Part shown: positions 55,979-64,000 of the stretch, one piece after another
Numbering within the stretch: the stretch's first letter is position 1
How the letters are laid out: each line of letters begins with the position of its first letter
Assembly: GCF_011602485.2 (NCBI RefSeq)
Contig: NZ_CP050022.2
Location: forward strand, 7,026,001 to 7,090,000
Direction of reading: 5' to 3'
DNA from: Bradyrhizobium sp. 1(2017)
Lineage (GTDB): Bacteria; Pseudomonadota; Alphaproteobacteria; Rhizobiales; Xanthobacteraceae
DNA length: 64,000 nt
The notes under the pieces: generated by a model
Databases searched by the model: none
What the model saw: the letters and a program-made list of their open reading frames with translations, nothing else
What the model was told of the DNA's origin: nothing
Made by a program: the position numbers and the translations under genes

Positions 55979-56206
55979 ATGAAAGCCGAAATTCACCCGA
56001 ACTATCATACGATTACCGTCGTCATGACCGATGGAACCGAATACCAGACCCGTTCCACCTGGGGCAAGGAAGGCGACAAGCTGAACCTCGACATCGACCC
56101 GAAGTCGCATCCGGCCTGGACCGGCGGCAACGCCCAGATCATGGACCGCGGCGGCCGCGTTTCGCGCTTCCAGAAGAAGTTTTCGGGCTTTCTCAAAAAG
56201 GATTGA
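55979..56206 (+). CDS. rpmE: 50S ribosomal protein L31
   Basis: A 75-residue L31 with the family start [19 protein letters not shown] and the C-terminal [13 protein letters not shown]. The Cys residues of zinc-binding (C+) L31 are absent, so this is a zinc-independent form, common in alphaproteobacteria. L31 bridges the two ribosomal subunits. It is monocistronic between its own promoter and a strong terminator. Confidence 0.97.
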   Translation: MKAEIHPNYHTITVVMTDGTEYQTRSTWGKEGDKLNLDIDPKSHPAWTGGNAQIMDRGGRVSRFQKKFSGFLKKD

Positions 56207-56227
56207 TCCGGCCGCAAGGCGGAAATG

Positions 56228-56263
56228 AAAACGCCCCCGGAAAGCCGGGGGCGTTTTTGTTTT
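56228..56263 (+). terminator. Rho-independent terminator of rpmE
   Basis: An 11-bp stem AACGCCCCCGG/CCGGGGGCGTT (56230-56240 and 56245-56255) with a four-base loop is followed by TTTGTTTT. It starts 22 bases after the rpmE stop. Confidence 0.92.
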
Positions 56264-56270
56264 ATGGGCT

Positions 56271-56362
56271 CTCGTCATTGCGAGGAGCACTTGCGACGAA
56301 GCAATCCAGACTGCCTGTGCGGAGACCTTCTGGATTGCTTCGCTTCGCTCGCAATGACGGGA
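56271..56362. repeat. Paired-palindrome intergenic repeat (family E)
   Basis: Ends TCGTCATTGCGAGGAGC and GCTCGCAATGACGG are inverted copies, and the middle has GAAGCAATCCAGA/TCTGGATTGCTTC. It lies between convergent rpmE and rcdA and may also terminate rcdA transcription. Confidence 0.8.
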
Positions 56363-56371
56363 GGATCGACC

Positions 56372-56881
56372 TTAGCGCTCGAACGCCGCTTTCAGCGCGT
56401 TGAGGTGCGGCACCAGCGGGTTGCCGATCGCGACGTGCTCGGCCGGCGGGGTGTGGATGGTGGTGTCGAGACGGCGCACGCGGGTCTGCAGGCTCATCGA
56501 ACGATGGATCAGATCCTGGAGCTGCGAAGGCAGCTTCTCGATGGTGTCGGCGGGGCCCGGATCGGCGGCGGTGAGCTTGACCTTGGTCTTCTCGCGGTTG
56601 GCCTGGCTCAGCGTCATCTCGCCTTCCTTCACCGCGCGGTGCAGCAGCAGCCACGAGGCGAGCTGCATCAGGCGCGTGGTGAGACGCATGCTCTCGGTTG
56701 CATAGGTGAGGCTGACGGCGCGGTCGAGCGCCTTGGCCTCGGTGCGGCCGGCCCCGTCGAGATAGGAGGCGGTCTCTTCGACGAGATCCATGCCCTCACG
56801 GAACAGGACGCCGAACGCCGCAGAATTGGTGAACCGCTCGCTGAGCTGAACGAGAGCGCCTTCGACCTGCAAACGTTCCAT
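56372..56881 (-). CDS. rcdA: DUF1465 family protein, RcdA-like regulator of CtrA degradation
   Basis: A 169-residue helical protein of the DUF1465 family. Caulobacter RcdA, a member, is an adaptor that helps deliver CtrA and other substrates to ClpXP during the cell cycle. Recognisable segments are SERFTNSAAFGVLFREGMDLVEETA (read in two parts), RLTTRLMQLASWLLL and QANREKTKVKL, giving a three-helix bundle. The position next to rpmE and DUF1192 matches other Rhizobiales. Orthology to RcdA is from family knowledge, and its role outside Caulobacter is less certain. Confidence 0.85.
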   Translation of the reverse strand: MERLQVEGALVQLSERFTNSAAFGVLFREGMDLVEETASYLDGAGRTEAKALDRAVSLTYATESMRLTTRLMQLASWLLLHRAVKEGEMTLSQANREKTKVKLTAADPGPADTIEKLPSQLQDLIHRSMSLQTRVRRLDTTIHTPPAEHVAIGNPLVPHLNALKAAFER

Positions 56882-57052
56882 GGTTAACGCCCCTTACGCA
56901 ACTGTTTAACTGTCCGGCTTGGCGCCGGCTTATGATGAACAAATCATTGCGCGGGCGAGACGCGGAGTCCAGTGACAAGCGCGGATATGGTTTCCACGGG
57001 TCATTCCTCGGAATGCAACCAGCGATCAGACCCGAGCAGCGGGCGTGAGGCA

Positions 57053-57090
57053 AAAAAGCAAAAAAAGAGCCGCCGGAGACCGGCGGCTTT
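57053..57090 (-). terminator. Rho-independent terminator on the minus strand
   Basis: On the minus strand, AGCCGCCGG-TCT-CCGGCGGCT is followed by CTTTTTTTGCTTTTTT. The nine-base-pair stem and long T tract make this one of the strongest terminators in the window. The closest upstream gene on that strand, DUF1192, ends over 300 bases away. Confidence 0.85.
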
Positions 57091-57262
57091 GAAAGTTGAT
57101 AACAGGGAGGCGTCAAACAGAGTGGACAGGAGCCACTCGGTGTCCAAACGAGGACAGGTCCAGTCATAAACCCGAAAGCTTAATCGACCGTAAACGAGCT
57201 AATTTTTTGAGAGTTCGTTAGCCATGTCGGCCAGTGGCCGAGCGCGGGGCGGAACAAAACGC

Positions 57263-57390
57263 CTCGTCGCCCCGGCGAAGGCCGGGGCCCATAACCACGG
57301 GATGGAGTTATCGCGCGAGTTTGTAACCCCGCGTCATCGCCAAATGACTTGCACGGAGTATGGGTCCGGCCTTCGCCGGGACGACAGCCG
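57263..57390. repeat. Paired-palindrome intergenic repeat (family A, copy 3)
   Basis: Left arm CGTCGCCCCGGCGAAGGCCG with GGGCCCATA, right arm TATGGGTCCGGCCTTCGCCG with GGACGAC. Interior unrelated to the other two copies. It lies just past the DUF1192 stop. Confidence 0.75.
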
Positions 57391-57404
57391 ACGTGTGGCG
57401 ACTA

Positions 57405-57596
57405 CTAAGTCTTGAAAAAGCTGTTCGCCGCATCGCGCGAGGCGCGCTTCCTGGTAGCGGCTTCTTCCAGTCGTTCGATCTCGGTCTTGAGCAGCAGGAC
57501 GCGCTCGGCCAGTTCCTCCACCGACAACAGTGAGAGATCCTGTCCAATCTCATGGCTGATCTTCTTGCGCGGGCGGTCGTCGTCTTCCGTCGGCAT
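57405..57596 (-). CDS. DUF1192 small coiled-coil protein
   Basis: A 63-residue protein. The conserved HEIGQDLSLLSVEELAERV motif and a following heptad helix (LLKTEIERLEEAA) ending in ASRDAANSFF are diagnostic of DUF1192. The family is restricted mainly to alphaproteobacteria and has no known function. The ATG at 57594-57596 is chosen over an upstream one because it gives the family N-terminus. It is divergent from the quinone oxidoreductase gene, as in other Rhizobiales. Confidence 0.85.
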   Translation of the reverse strand: MPTEDDDRPRKKISHEIGQDLSLLSVEELAERVLLLKTEIERLEEAATRKRASRDAANSFFKT

Positions 57597-57710
57597 TCTC
57601 GGTCCTCCTGCGTTCGTGTAGCCCAAACGAGCTTGGGCGGTTGCCAGCGTGAAGCGCGCTGGCTAAGCAATGGCCTCGTTTCCTCCCGCACCTTTGCTCA
57701 AGGACACATC

Positions 57711-58709
57711 ATGGACAAGCTGCCCGCGCAAATGACCGTGGTCGCCATCTCCACGCCTGGCGGACCGGAGGTGCTGGTGCCGGAACAACGCCCCGTGCCG
57801 CAGCCCGGACCGGACGAGATCGTGGTCAAGGTCGAGGCCGCGGGCGTCAACCGGCCCGACGTCGCGCAGCGCTCCGGCGCCTATCCGCCGCCGCCCGGCG
57901 CCAGCGACCTGCCGGGCCTCGAGATCGCCGGCGAGGTGGTGGCGGTCGGCAGCAATGCCAAGCGGCACAAGATCGGCGACAAGGTGATGTCGCTCGTCGC
58001 CGGCGGCGGCTACGCGCAGTATTGCATCGCGCAGGACGCCCAAGCCATGAGCGTGCCGCCGTCGCTGTCGATCAAGGAAGCCGGCGCGTTGCCGGAAACC
58101 CTGATGACGGTGTGGCACAACGTGTTCGAGCGCGGCGGGCTGAAGGCCGGCGAGACGCTGCTGATCCATGGCGGCTCCTCCGGCATCGGCACCATGGCGA
58201 TCCAGCTTGCCAAGGCATTCGGCGCGAAGGTGTTCGTCACCGTGGGATCGCAGGACAAGATCGACGCCTGCCTCAAATTGGGCGCCGACCGCGCCATCAA
58301 CTACAAGACCGAAGACTTCGTCGCCGTGGTCAAGGAAGAGACCAACAAGGTCGGCGTCAACCTGATCCTCGACATGGTCGCCGGCGACTATGTCGACCGC
58401 AACTATGACGCCGCCGCAGTCGACGGCCGCATCGTGCAGATCGCAACGCTCAATGGCCCCAAGATCACCGTCAACATCGCCAAGGTGATGGTGAAGCGTC
58501 TCACCCATACCGGCTCGACACTGCGCCCCCGTAGTAATGCGGACAAGGCGGCGATGGTGGCCGCGATCGAGGCGAAAGTGATGCCGCTTTTGCGAGAAGG
58601 CCGCGTCAAGCCGCTGATGGACAGCGCTTTCCCGCTGGAAAAGGCGGCCGACGCGCACCGGCGCATGGAAACGAGCGCACATATTGGCAAAATTGTGTTG
58701 GAGGTGTAG
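57711..58709 (+). CDS. NAD(P)H-quinone oxidoreductase (zinc-independent MDR, PIG3-like)
   Basis: A 332-residue medium-chain dehydrogenase/reductase of the quinone oxidoreductase/TP53I3 type. The N-terminal catalytic domain has AAGVNRPDVAQRSGAYPPP and lacks zinc ligands. The Rossmann motif appears as HGGSSGIGTMAIQLAKAFGA near residues 147-166. Such enzymes reduce quinones or enones with NADPH. AAGGACA precedes the ATG at 57711. Confidence 0.9.
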   Translation: MDKLPAQMTVVAISTPGGPEVLVPEQRPVPQPGPDEIVVKVEAAGVNRPDVAQRSGAYPPPPGASDLPGLEIAGEVVAVGSNAKRHKIGDKVMSLVAGGGYAQYCIAQDAQAMSVPPSLSIKEAGALPETLMTVWHNVFERGGLKAGETLLIHGGSSGIGTMAIQLAKAFGAKVFVTVGSQDKIDACLKLGADRAINYKTEDFVAVVKEETNKVGVNLILDMVAGDYVDRNYDAAAVDGRIVQIATLNGPKITVNIAKVMVKRLTHTGSTLRPRSNADKAAMVAAIEAKVMPLLREGRVKPLMDSAFPLEKAADAHRRMETSAHIGKIVLEV

Positions 58710-58860
58710 GCCGCCGGCCTACAGGATAAGGCGGAAACCCTTTGATTTTCCTCGCTTTCGTGGCATCTATCGCGGCGCACCGAACGACTTCTGTCCGGTC
58801 TGAAATCGCCTTTTGAATCGCCTTGCACTCGAAGTTTGCGTCGAACGCGGAGAACTGACC

Positions 58861-61737
58861 TTGCGTCTGCTCAGGTGCCTCGCGCCCATCGCGCTGGGCC
58901 TCATGATGCTCGTTGCCGCGTCCCCCGCGCGCGCGCTCGACGCTGTCAGCGTTCGCAGTGACGCGCCCGCGATCGACCTCACCGGTGTGCTTGAGCATCA
59001 GCGCAGCGACGCCGACCGTATCCAGGTCTCCACCGCGCCCGGCACTGACGGCATCGTTCGCCGCATCGAGGTGCGTGCCCGCGAGGGCGGCCAGAACTGG
59101 GTGGTGTTCGCGCTCGCCAACAACACCGACGACCAGCTCGACCGCCTGATCGTCGCGCCGCATTATCGCATCGTCTCGTCGGGCCTGCTCTGGCCCGACC
59201 TCGGCCTGTCGCGCATCGCGACCATCACGCCGTCGATCGGCGACCGTCCGGAGCGCCAGGAGAGCGCGACGGCTGACGTGTTCCGCATCACGCTCGATCC
59301 CGGCGCCGTCGTCACCTTCGTCGCGGAGCTGCGCACCGACAAGCTGCCGCAGCTCTATCTATGGGAGCCGGAAGCCTACAAGGACAAGGTCAACTCGTTC
59401 ACGCTGTATCAGGGCATCGTGATCGGCATCTCCGGCCTGCTTGCACTGGTGCTGACCATCCTGTTCGTGGTGAAGGGCAGCATCATGTTCCCGGCCGCGG
59501 CGGCGCTGGCCTGGGCGGTGCTGGTCTATATCGGCGTCGATTTCGGCTTCTGGGGCAAGGTGCTCGACATGTCGAACAACGCCGAGCGCATCTGGCGCGC
59601 GGCGGGCGAGGCGATCCTGGCGGCGACGCTGCTGGTGTTCCTGTTCGCCTATCTCAATCTCAGTCGATGGCATGTGCGCTATTCGCACATCACGGTGCTC
59701 TGGCTGCTCTTCCTCGGGGCCCTGGTTGCGCTGGCGCTGTTCGATCCGGCCGTCGCCTCCGGCATCGCGCGCATGTCGCTGGTCATGATCGCCTTCGCCG
59801 GCTTTGCGCTGATCGTCTATCTCTCGACCCACGGCTTCGACCGCGCGGTGCTGTTGATCCCGACCTGGTTCCTCCTCGTGGTCTGGGTGGTCGCGGCCGG
59901 CATGACGGTCGCGGGCTCCGTCACCAACGACATCGTCGGCCCGGCCCTGCTCGGCGGCCTCGTGCTGATCGTGATGCTGATCGGCTTCACGGTGATGCAG
60001 CACGCCTTTGCCGGCGGCAGTGCCAGCACCGGCGTCGTCTCCGACATCGAACGCCGCGCGCTGGCGCTGGCGGGTTCCGGCGACCTGATCTGGGACTGGG
60101 ACGTGTCCGCCGACAAGGTCTTCACCAGCCCGGAGACCGAGGCCCTGCTCGGCCTCAAGCGCGGCGCCCTGGAAGGCCCGGCCGCCTCCTGGCTCGAGGT
60201 GCTGCATCCGCTCGACCAGGACCGCTTCCGCGCCGCGCTCGACAGCGTGCTCGACCAGCGCCGCGGCCGCCTGGTGCAGGATTTCCGCCTGCGCACGCCG
60301 GACGGTCACTTCATGTGGTTCGCGCTGAAGGCGCGCCCGGTGGTCGGCTCCGACGGCGAGGTCTCGCGCGTGGTCGGCACGCTCACTGATGTCACCGAGT
60401 TGCGCAACGCCGAAGAGCGCCTGCTGCACGATTCCGTGCATGACAACCTCACCGGCCTGCCCAACCGGAAACTGTTCATGGATCGGCTGGGTGCGGTCGC
60501 CCATTTCGCCAAGAGCATGCCGACGCTGCGGCCGACGCTGATGGTGATCGACCTCGACCGCTTCAAGCAGGTCAACGATTCCGTCGGCATCGCGGTCGGC
60601 GATTCCATCCTGCTGACGCTGGCTCGCCGCCTCACCCGCATCCTGAAGCCGCAGGACACGCTGGCGCGGCTCGCCGGCGACCAGTTCGGCCTGATCCTGC
60701 TTTCGGAGCAGGATCCCGCCCGCATCACCGCCTTCGCCGAGACCATCCGCAAGACCATCCGCGCGCCGATCGCCTTCAACGACCGCGAGATCTTCCTGAC
60801 GGCCTCGATCGGCCTCGCGCTGTCCGATCCGCAGACCCAGCTCACGGACGAGATCATCAAGGACGCCGAGCTTGCGATGTATCACTCCAAGCGCATCGGC
60901 GGCGACCGCATCGACGTCTACAAGCCGGCGATGCGGGCGCGGAAGACCGATCGCCTGACGCTGGAGAGCGAACTGCGCCGCGCCATCGAGCGGCAGGAGA
61001 TCACGATCCTGTACCAGCCGATCGTGCGGCTCGAGGATCGCTCGATCGCCGGCTTCGAGGCCCTGGCGCGCTGGGACCATCCGAAGCTCGGACGCATGGC
61101 GCCGTCGGAGTTCATCACCATCGCGGAAGAGACCGGCCTGATCGTCGACCTCGGCATGTTCGTGCTCGACCAGACCGCAAAACAGCTCGCGGTGTGGCAG
61201 CGCGCGATGCGCTCGCGCGATCCGATCTTTGCCTCGGTCAACGTCTCGTCACGGCAATTGCTGCGCCACGACCTGATCCACGACATCCGCACGGTGCTGT
61301 CGCGATCCTCGGTGGCGCGCGGCACGCTGAAGCTGGAACTGACGGAATCGCTGGTGATGGAGAATCCGGAGCACGCCGCGCAGATGCTGACGCGGATCCG
61401 CGAGCTCGGCACCGGACTCTCGCTCGACGATTTCGGCACCGGCCATTCCTCGCTGGCCTATCTGCAGCGCTTCCCGTTCGACACCATCAAGATCGACCAG
61501 TCCTTCGTCCGCACCACCAACCGCGGCACACGGCCGGTGATCCTGAAGTCGATCATCGCGCTCGCGCACGATCTCGGCATGGACGTCGTGGCCGAGGGCG
61601 CCGAGACCGATTCCGACGCGGTCGAGCTCTACCAGATGGGCTGCGAATACGCGCAAGGCTTCGCTTTCGGCGAGCCGATGGACGCCGACGCGGCAATGCG
61701 CCTGCTGACGGAAGTGCGGCTCGAAGCGGCGAGTTAG
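58861..61737 (+). CDS. Membrane PAS-GGDEF(degenerate)-EAL protein, probable c-di-GMP phosphodiesterase
   Basis: A 958-residue signalling protein. A signal peptide (cleavage after ARA, about residue 27) is followed by a periplasmic domain (28-180) and about seven or eight transmembrane helices (185-385). Then come a PAS domain (about 405-530), a GGDEF domain and an EAL domain (about 705-950). The GGDEF site reads AGDQF near residue 606, so cyclase activity is probably lost. EAL motifs EALARW, NVSSRQL, ELTESLVM and DDFGTGHSS are intact, so phosphodiesterase activity is expected. The TTG at 58861 with GGAGAACTGACC upstream gives the signal peptide. An earlier in-frame TTG at 58813 is weaker. Confidence 0.88.
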   Translation: MRLLRCLAPIALGLMMLVAASPARALDAVSVRSDAPAIDLTGVLEHQRSDADRIQVSTAPGTDGIVRRIEVRAREGGQNWVVFALANNTDDQLDRLIVAPHYRIVSSGLLWPDLGLSRIATITPSIGDRPERQESATADVFRITLDPGAVVTFVAELRTDKLPQLYLWEPEAYKDKVNSFTLYQGIVIGISGLLALVLTILFVVKGSIMFPAAAALAWAVLVYIGVDFGFWGKVLDMSNNAERIWRAAGEAILAATLLVFLFAYLNLSRWHVRYSHITVLWLLFLGALVALALFDPAVASGIARMSLVMIAFAGFALIVYLSTHGFDRAVLLIPTWFLLVVWVVAAGMTVAGSVTNDIVGPALLGGLVLIVMLIGFTVMQHAFAGGSASTGVVSDIERRALALAGSGDLIWDWDVSADKVFTSPETEALLGLKRGALEGPAASWLEVLHPLDQDRFRAALDSVLDQRRGRLVQDFRLRTPDGHFMWFALKARPVVGSDGEVSRVVGTLTDVTELRNAEERLLHDSVHDNLTGLPNRKLFMDRLGAVAHFAKSMPTLRPTLMVIDLDRFKQVNDSVGIAVGDSILLTLARRLTRILKPQDTLARLAGDQFGLILLSEQDPARITAFAETIRKTIRAPIAFNDREIFLTASIGLALSDPQTQLTDEIIKDAELAMYHSKRIGGDRIDVYKPAMRARKTDRLTLESELRRAIERQEITILYQPIVRLEDRSIAGFEALARWDHPKLGRMAPSEFITIAEETGLIVDLGMFVLDQTAKQLAVWQRAMRSRDPIFASVNVSSRQLLRHDLIHDIRTVLSRSSVARGTLKLELTESLVMENPEHAAQMLTRIRELGTGLSLDDFGTGHSSLAYLQRFPFDTIKIDQSFVRTTNRGTRPVILKSIIALAHDLGMDVVAEGAETDSDAVELYQMGCEYAQGFAFGEPMDADAAMRLLTEVRLEAAS

Positions 61738-61959
61738 GGTCTTTCCCCTCCACCTTTTGAGGGTCTGTTCGCGAAGCGAGCGGAGTGCCACACCGGCCGC
61801 TGATGCCGGGCTTGATCCAGATCAATAGGCCCTCCTCGACCGCCCCGAAAGATGGCAAGCAGCATTCGATCCGGAACGGCGTCGTCATCGAGGTCACCAG
61901 GCTCGCCGATGTCGTTCCCGGAACGAGCGGACCACGCGCGTCTTTCTCGGGAGTCACGG
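61738..61959. other. 222-bp spacer before the Cys-rich protein
   Basis: No gene or repeat family is recognisable. A short CCCTC/GAGGG hairpin just after the EAL gene has no T tract. Confidence 0.4.
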
Positions 61960-62217
61960 ATGACCCGGCACCTGTTCTACGCGATCACCCTCATCGGCAC
62001 CGGCGTTTTCCTCGCCTCATCGGCCGAAGCAGTGACGGCTTCACGATGCGAGGATCGAGGAGCAAATTGCATCGGCACATGTGCCGACTACACCGGCGGG
62101 GCCGGTGACGTTCGGGGACGCCAGAACACATGTGTTCGCGCCTGCGACCGGCAGACCGCCAGTTGCCTGATACGAGCACATGCCGCCGACGATCGCTGGC
62201 CGCATAATCGCCAATGA
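61960..62217 (+). CDS. Small secreted Cys-rich protein
   Basis: An 85-residue protein of no recognised family. A clear signal peptide (MTRHLFYAITLIGTGVFLAS, then AEA, cleavage about residue 24) leaves a mature part of about 60 residues with six Cys, spaced x6, x3, x17, x3 and x6. These could form three disulfides in the periplasm or outside the cell. A GGGAG site precedes the ATG at 61960. A longer in-frame start at 61852 lacks a signal and looks spurious. Function unknown. Confidence 0.65.
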   Translation: MTRHLFYAITLIGTGVFLASSAEAVTASRCEDRGANCIGTCADYTGGAGDVRGRQNTCVRACDRQTASCLIRAHAADDRWPHNRQ

Positions 62218-62284
62218 AGGCGGCGGTTCTACGCGTGGCCGACCGCCCCCTTCTCGCGCTTGCGGCGCACCGCGTACAGCTGAC

Positions 62285-62533
62285 CTACCCTGGCTTCCGT
62301 CGCAGCCCCGCGACCAAACAAATTCCCCCCAGCAGCGAGATCGCGGCAAGGCCGCCCCACACCATTCCCGACTGTTCGAGATAGACGTCCTGCGCGACCG
62401 GATCGTAGCAGCGGCCGAGCTCGTTGAAGCAGTCGCGCCAGCGCCAGTAGCGGGCTTCGAAGGCGAGCGCGAACAGCACGCCTGATCCGATCAGGGCCAC
62501 GCCCAAAATTGCCCTCAGCCAGCGCAGGATCAT
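62285..62533 (-). CDS. Small two-helix membrane protein
   Basis: An 82-residue protein with hydrophobic helices at about residues 6-25 and 57-77 and a short extracytoplasmic loop carrying two Cys (RDCFNELGRCYDP). No family is recognised. The ATG at 62531-62533 lies 12 bases after the stop of the DUF7662-like gene on the same strand, so the two are probably co-transcribed. Confidence 0.6.
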   Translation of the reverse strand: MILRWLRAILGVALIGSGVLFALAFEARYWRWRDCFNELGRCYDPVAQDVYLEQSGMVWGGLAAISLLGGICLVAGLRRKPG

Positions 62534-62544
62534 GCGGCGCGACC

Positions 62545-62805
62545 TCACCTGCGCTGGGATTTCTGCTTCCTGAACCTTACGCTCTGGCCGTCGGGCATCC
62601 GCGTCGCCACGAAGCCTGCGGCGAGGCAGGCTTCGCGTTGCGGCATCTGGATGTCGGGACTGCGCAGGCTGTCCCACCAGGAGGCGCGATTCGCCGCGCG
62701 CGGCAGGGCCGCGTCGATGATCTCCTCGATCTGCTCGAAGCTCAGCACGAACTCGTCCTGCTTCTGCCGCATCAGATAGTCGCGCAACGCGTGGTAGTCG
62801 TTCAC
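62545..62805 (-). CDS. DUF7662-like small protein
   Basis: An 86-residue basic protein resembling the DUF7662 family: YHALRDYLMRQ, then the FVLSFEQIEEII-type helix, a LPRAANRASWW turn with the conserved Trp pair, and a C-terminal VRFRKQ strand. The family is widespread, often near restriction-like or mobile genes, with no known activity. GTG at 62803-62805 is the likely start, with AGAGGA seven bases upstream. The open frame extends far upstream across the next gene without merit. Confidence 0.7.
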   Translation of the reverse strand: MNDYHALRDYLMRQKQDEFVLSFEQIEEIIDAALPRAANRASWWDSLRSPDIQMPQREACLAAGFVATRMPDGQSVRFRKQKSQRR

Positions 62806-62947
62806 AATCGTCCTCTCGTCCCGCTCACATGAGGCTGCCCAAAACCGTGTGGCGCATAAACCGTTTCTTAACTCATTGCGGCAGCGCCGTCCCGCCTTAA
62901 ACACTACGCAAGCTTTCGGGCGCATCCAGTAGGATCGGGAGCGAGCA

Positions 62948-64000
62948 ATGCTGTCTGGATGGCGCGAGGTCACGGCCCGTCGGCCGTGGCGGATTTCGGC
63001 GAAGCTGCTGATCATCTCGTCCGTGGTGACGATGATCGGCTTCTCCGCCATTTGCGTCAACGTCATGCTGGACATGCGTCGCGGCGAGGAGGCGCTCGCC
63101 CGCCAGACGCTGGAGAATCTGGCGACGACGATCGAGTCGGACGTCAGCCGCAACATCGAAATCTACGATCTGGCGCTCAAGGCGGTCGCCAGCAACATGC
63201 TGCTGCCCGAACTCGCGACGGTCACGACGCCGATCCGCCACCTGATCCTGTTCGACCATGCGACCACCGCCAGGCATTTCGGCGCCATTCAGGTGTTCGA
63301 TGCCGAGGGCCGGCTGACCATCGACGCTTCCACGCTCGATCCCCTGCCGGAGGACCGCAGCGAGGAGGACTATTTCAGGATTCATCGCGACAATCCCGGG
63401 GCCGGGCTCTTCATCAGCCGTCCCATGCTGTTTCGCGGTGCCTACTCCATCGTGCTGAGCCGGCGCATCAGCGATGCCGACGGCGGCTTCATGGGCGTCG
63501 TCACCGGCTCGATCCGCTTCAGCTACTTCCATGAATTGTTCGATCGACTGAGCCTCGACCCCGACGACACCATCACCGTGCTGAAGCGCGACCGCACCAT
63601 CATAATGCGGCGGCCGTTCGATCTCGACATCATCGGGACGAACCTGAACGACCATCGGAGCTGGAGGGCGGACAATCTGCCGGCCGGTGCCTCCTATTCG
63701 GGACAGGGCCCGGTCGATCCGACGCCGCGGCTCTATGCACGCAGCGGCGGCAGCGGCCCGCTGTTCGTGGTGGCGGGCAAGCCTCTGGCCGCCGTGTTCG
63801 AGCTCTGGCAGAGAGAAGCCTATCGCATCGGCGCCGTGGTGCTGGCGCTCACCCTGTTCATGCTGGCCTCGACGCTGGTGCTCGCGCGCGAGATCGGCCG
63901 GCGCGCCGAGGCCGAGCGCAAGCTCGAGGAGATGGCGACGACGGACGCTCTCACCGGCCTGAAGAACCGCCGCAAGTTCGATTCCGTCATCGACGTCGAA
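62948..64000 (+). CDS. Cache-domain diguanylate cyclase (C-terminus cut by window edge)
   Basis: The visible 351 residues start with a membrane helix (about 19-41), then an extracytoplasmic double-Cache-like sensor (about 45-285) containing FDAEGRLTIDAST and EDYFRIHRDNPGAGLFISRP. A second helix (about 290-315) and the start of a GGDEF domain, TTDALTGLKNRRKFD, follow. The family makes c-di-GMP in response to small ligands. The GGDEF signature itself lies beyond the window. GGGAGCG precedes the ATG at 62948. Confidence 0.88.
   Translation, partial: MLSGWREVTARRPWRISAKLLIISSVVTMIGFSAICVNVMLDMRRGEEALARQTLENLATTIESDVSRNIEIYDLALKAVASNMLLPELATVTTPIRHLILFDHATTARHFGAIQVFDAEGRLTIDASTLDPLPEDRSEEDYFRIHRDNPGAGLFISRPMLFRGAYSIVLSRRISDADGGFMGVVTGSIRFSYFHELFDRLSLDPDDTITVLKRDRTIIMRRPFDLDIIGTNLNDHRSWRADNLPAGASYSGQGPVDPTPRLYARSGGSGPLFVVAGKPLAAVFELWQREAYRIGAVVLALTLFMLASTLVLAREIGRRAEAERKLEEMATTDALTGLKNRRKFDSVIDVE

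Larger units (their letters stand above)
56882..57404. other. 523-bp gene-free region with a minus-strand terminator and a repeat
   Basis: No convincing coding sequence. From left to right it holds the presumed rcdA promoter area, a strong leftward terminator at 57053-57090, about 170 bases with inverted GGAC/GTCC elements (57123-57161), and a family A repeat at 57263-57390. The terminator could end the DUF1192 transcript or a small RNA starting near 57150. Confidence 0.5.

Overview
The window is a high-GC chromosomal segment of an alphaproteobacterium, most likely Bradyrhizobium or a close relative in the Nitrobacteraceae. The evidence is the set of alphaproteobacterial families (DUF1465/RcdA, DUF1192, DUF4164, Calvin-subtype class II aldolase), the conserved neighbourhoods ruvC-ruvA-ruvB, DUF4164-zapA-6S RNA-cyclo-ligase and tkt-gap-pgk-fba, and many intergenic palindromic repeats like those of Bradyrhizobium. 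I assign the genus from pattern recognition, not from a search. I saw no tRNA, rRNA, IS element, prophage or CRISPR array. Genes are intact except at the two window edges.

Layout. 1-3331: truncated SDR, an NCS2 nucleobase transporter, and divergent dctA with a clear terminator. 3367-4980: an ABC-F ATPase. 5149-14550: a catabolic cluster of RidA, two DadA-like flavoproteins, an opine-oxidase-like FAD subunit with its [2Fe-2S] partner, a spermidine/putrescine-type ABC importer, and a divergent LysR regulator. 14603-18480: glutamine amidotransferase, DUF1348 protein, ybgC, a Tat-type metallophosphatase and a duplicated DUF6869-like protein. 18578-21713: ruvB, ruvA, ruvC and yebC. 21938-25289: two tandem soluble chemoreceptors with a shared C-terminal sensory domain. 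25967-29948: a molybdenum hydroxylase (iorA-like, iorB-like) with a triheme cytochrome c. 30221-33906: cyclase-family protein, COG0523 GTPase, YmdB-like phosphodiesterase and 5-formyl-THF cyclo-ligase. 34081-35150: 6S RNA, zapA and a DUF4164 protein.

35522-43108 is a carbon-metabolism block: tkt, gap, pgk, class II aldolase, class I aldolase and a ThiE-like protein. It is followed by a Sel1-repeat protein and a SuhB-like phosphatase. 45148-49666 is an RND efflux pump with its adaptor. 49899-55790 holds a Cfa-like methyltransferase, a MotA/MotB-like pair, a GNAT acetyltransferase and an MsbA-like exporter. 55979-58709 is rpmE, rcdA, DUF1192 and a quinone oxidoreductase. The right end has an EAL protein with a degenerate GGDEF domain, three small proteins, and a truncated diguanylate cyclase.

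The genes form several working units: uptake and oxidation of an amine or imino acid (5149-14550), periplasmic Mo-dependent oxidation feeding electrons to cytochrome c (25967-29948), central sugar-phosphate metabolism (35522-42400), Holliday junction processing (18578-20774), and c-di-GMP signalling (58861-64000). The less familiar signals are the chemoreceptor pair, the DUF6869 duplication, the 6S RNA, a possible orphan transcript near 25.5 kb, a nested operator in front of the efflux pump, and about a dozen palindromic repeats, two of which abut ribosome-binding sites.
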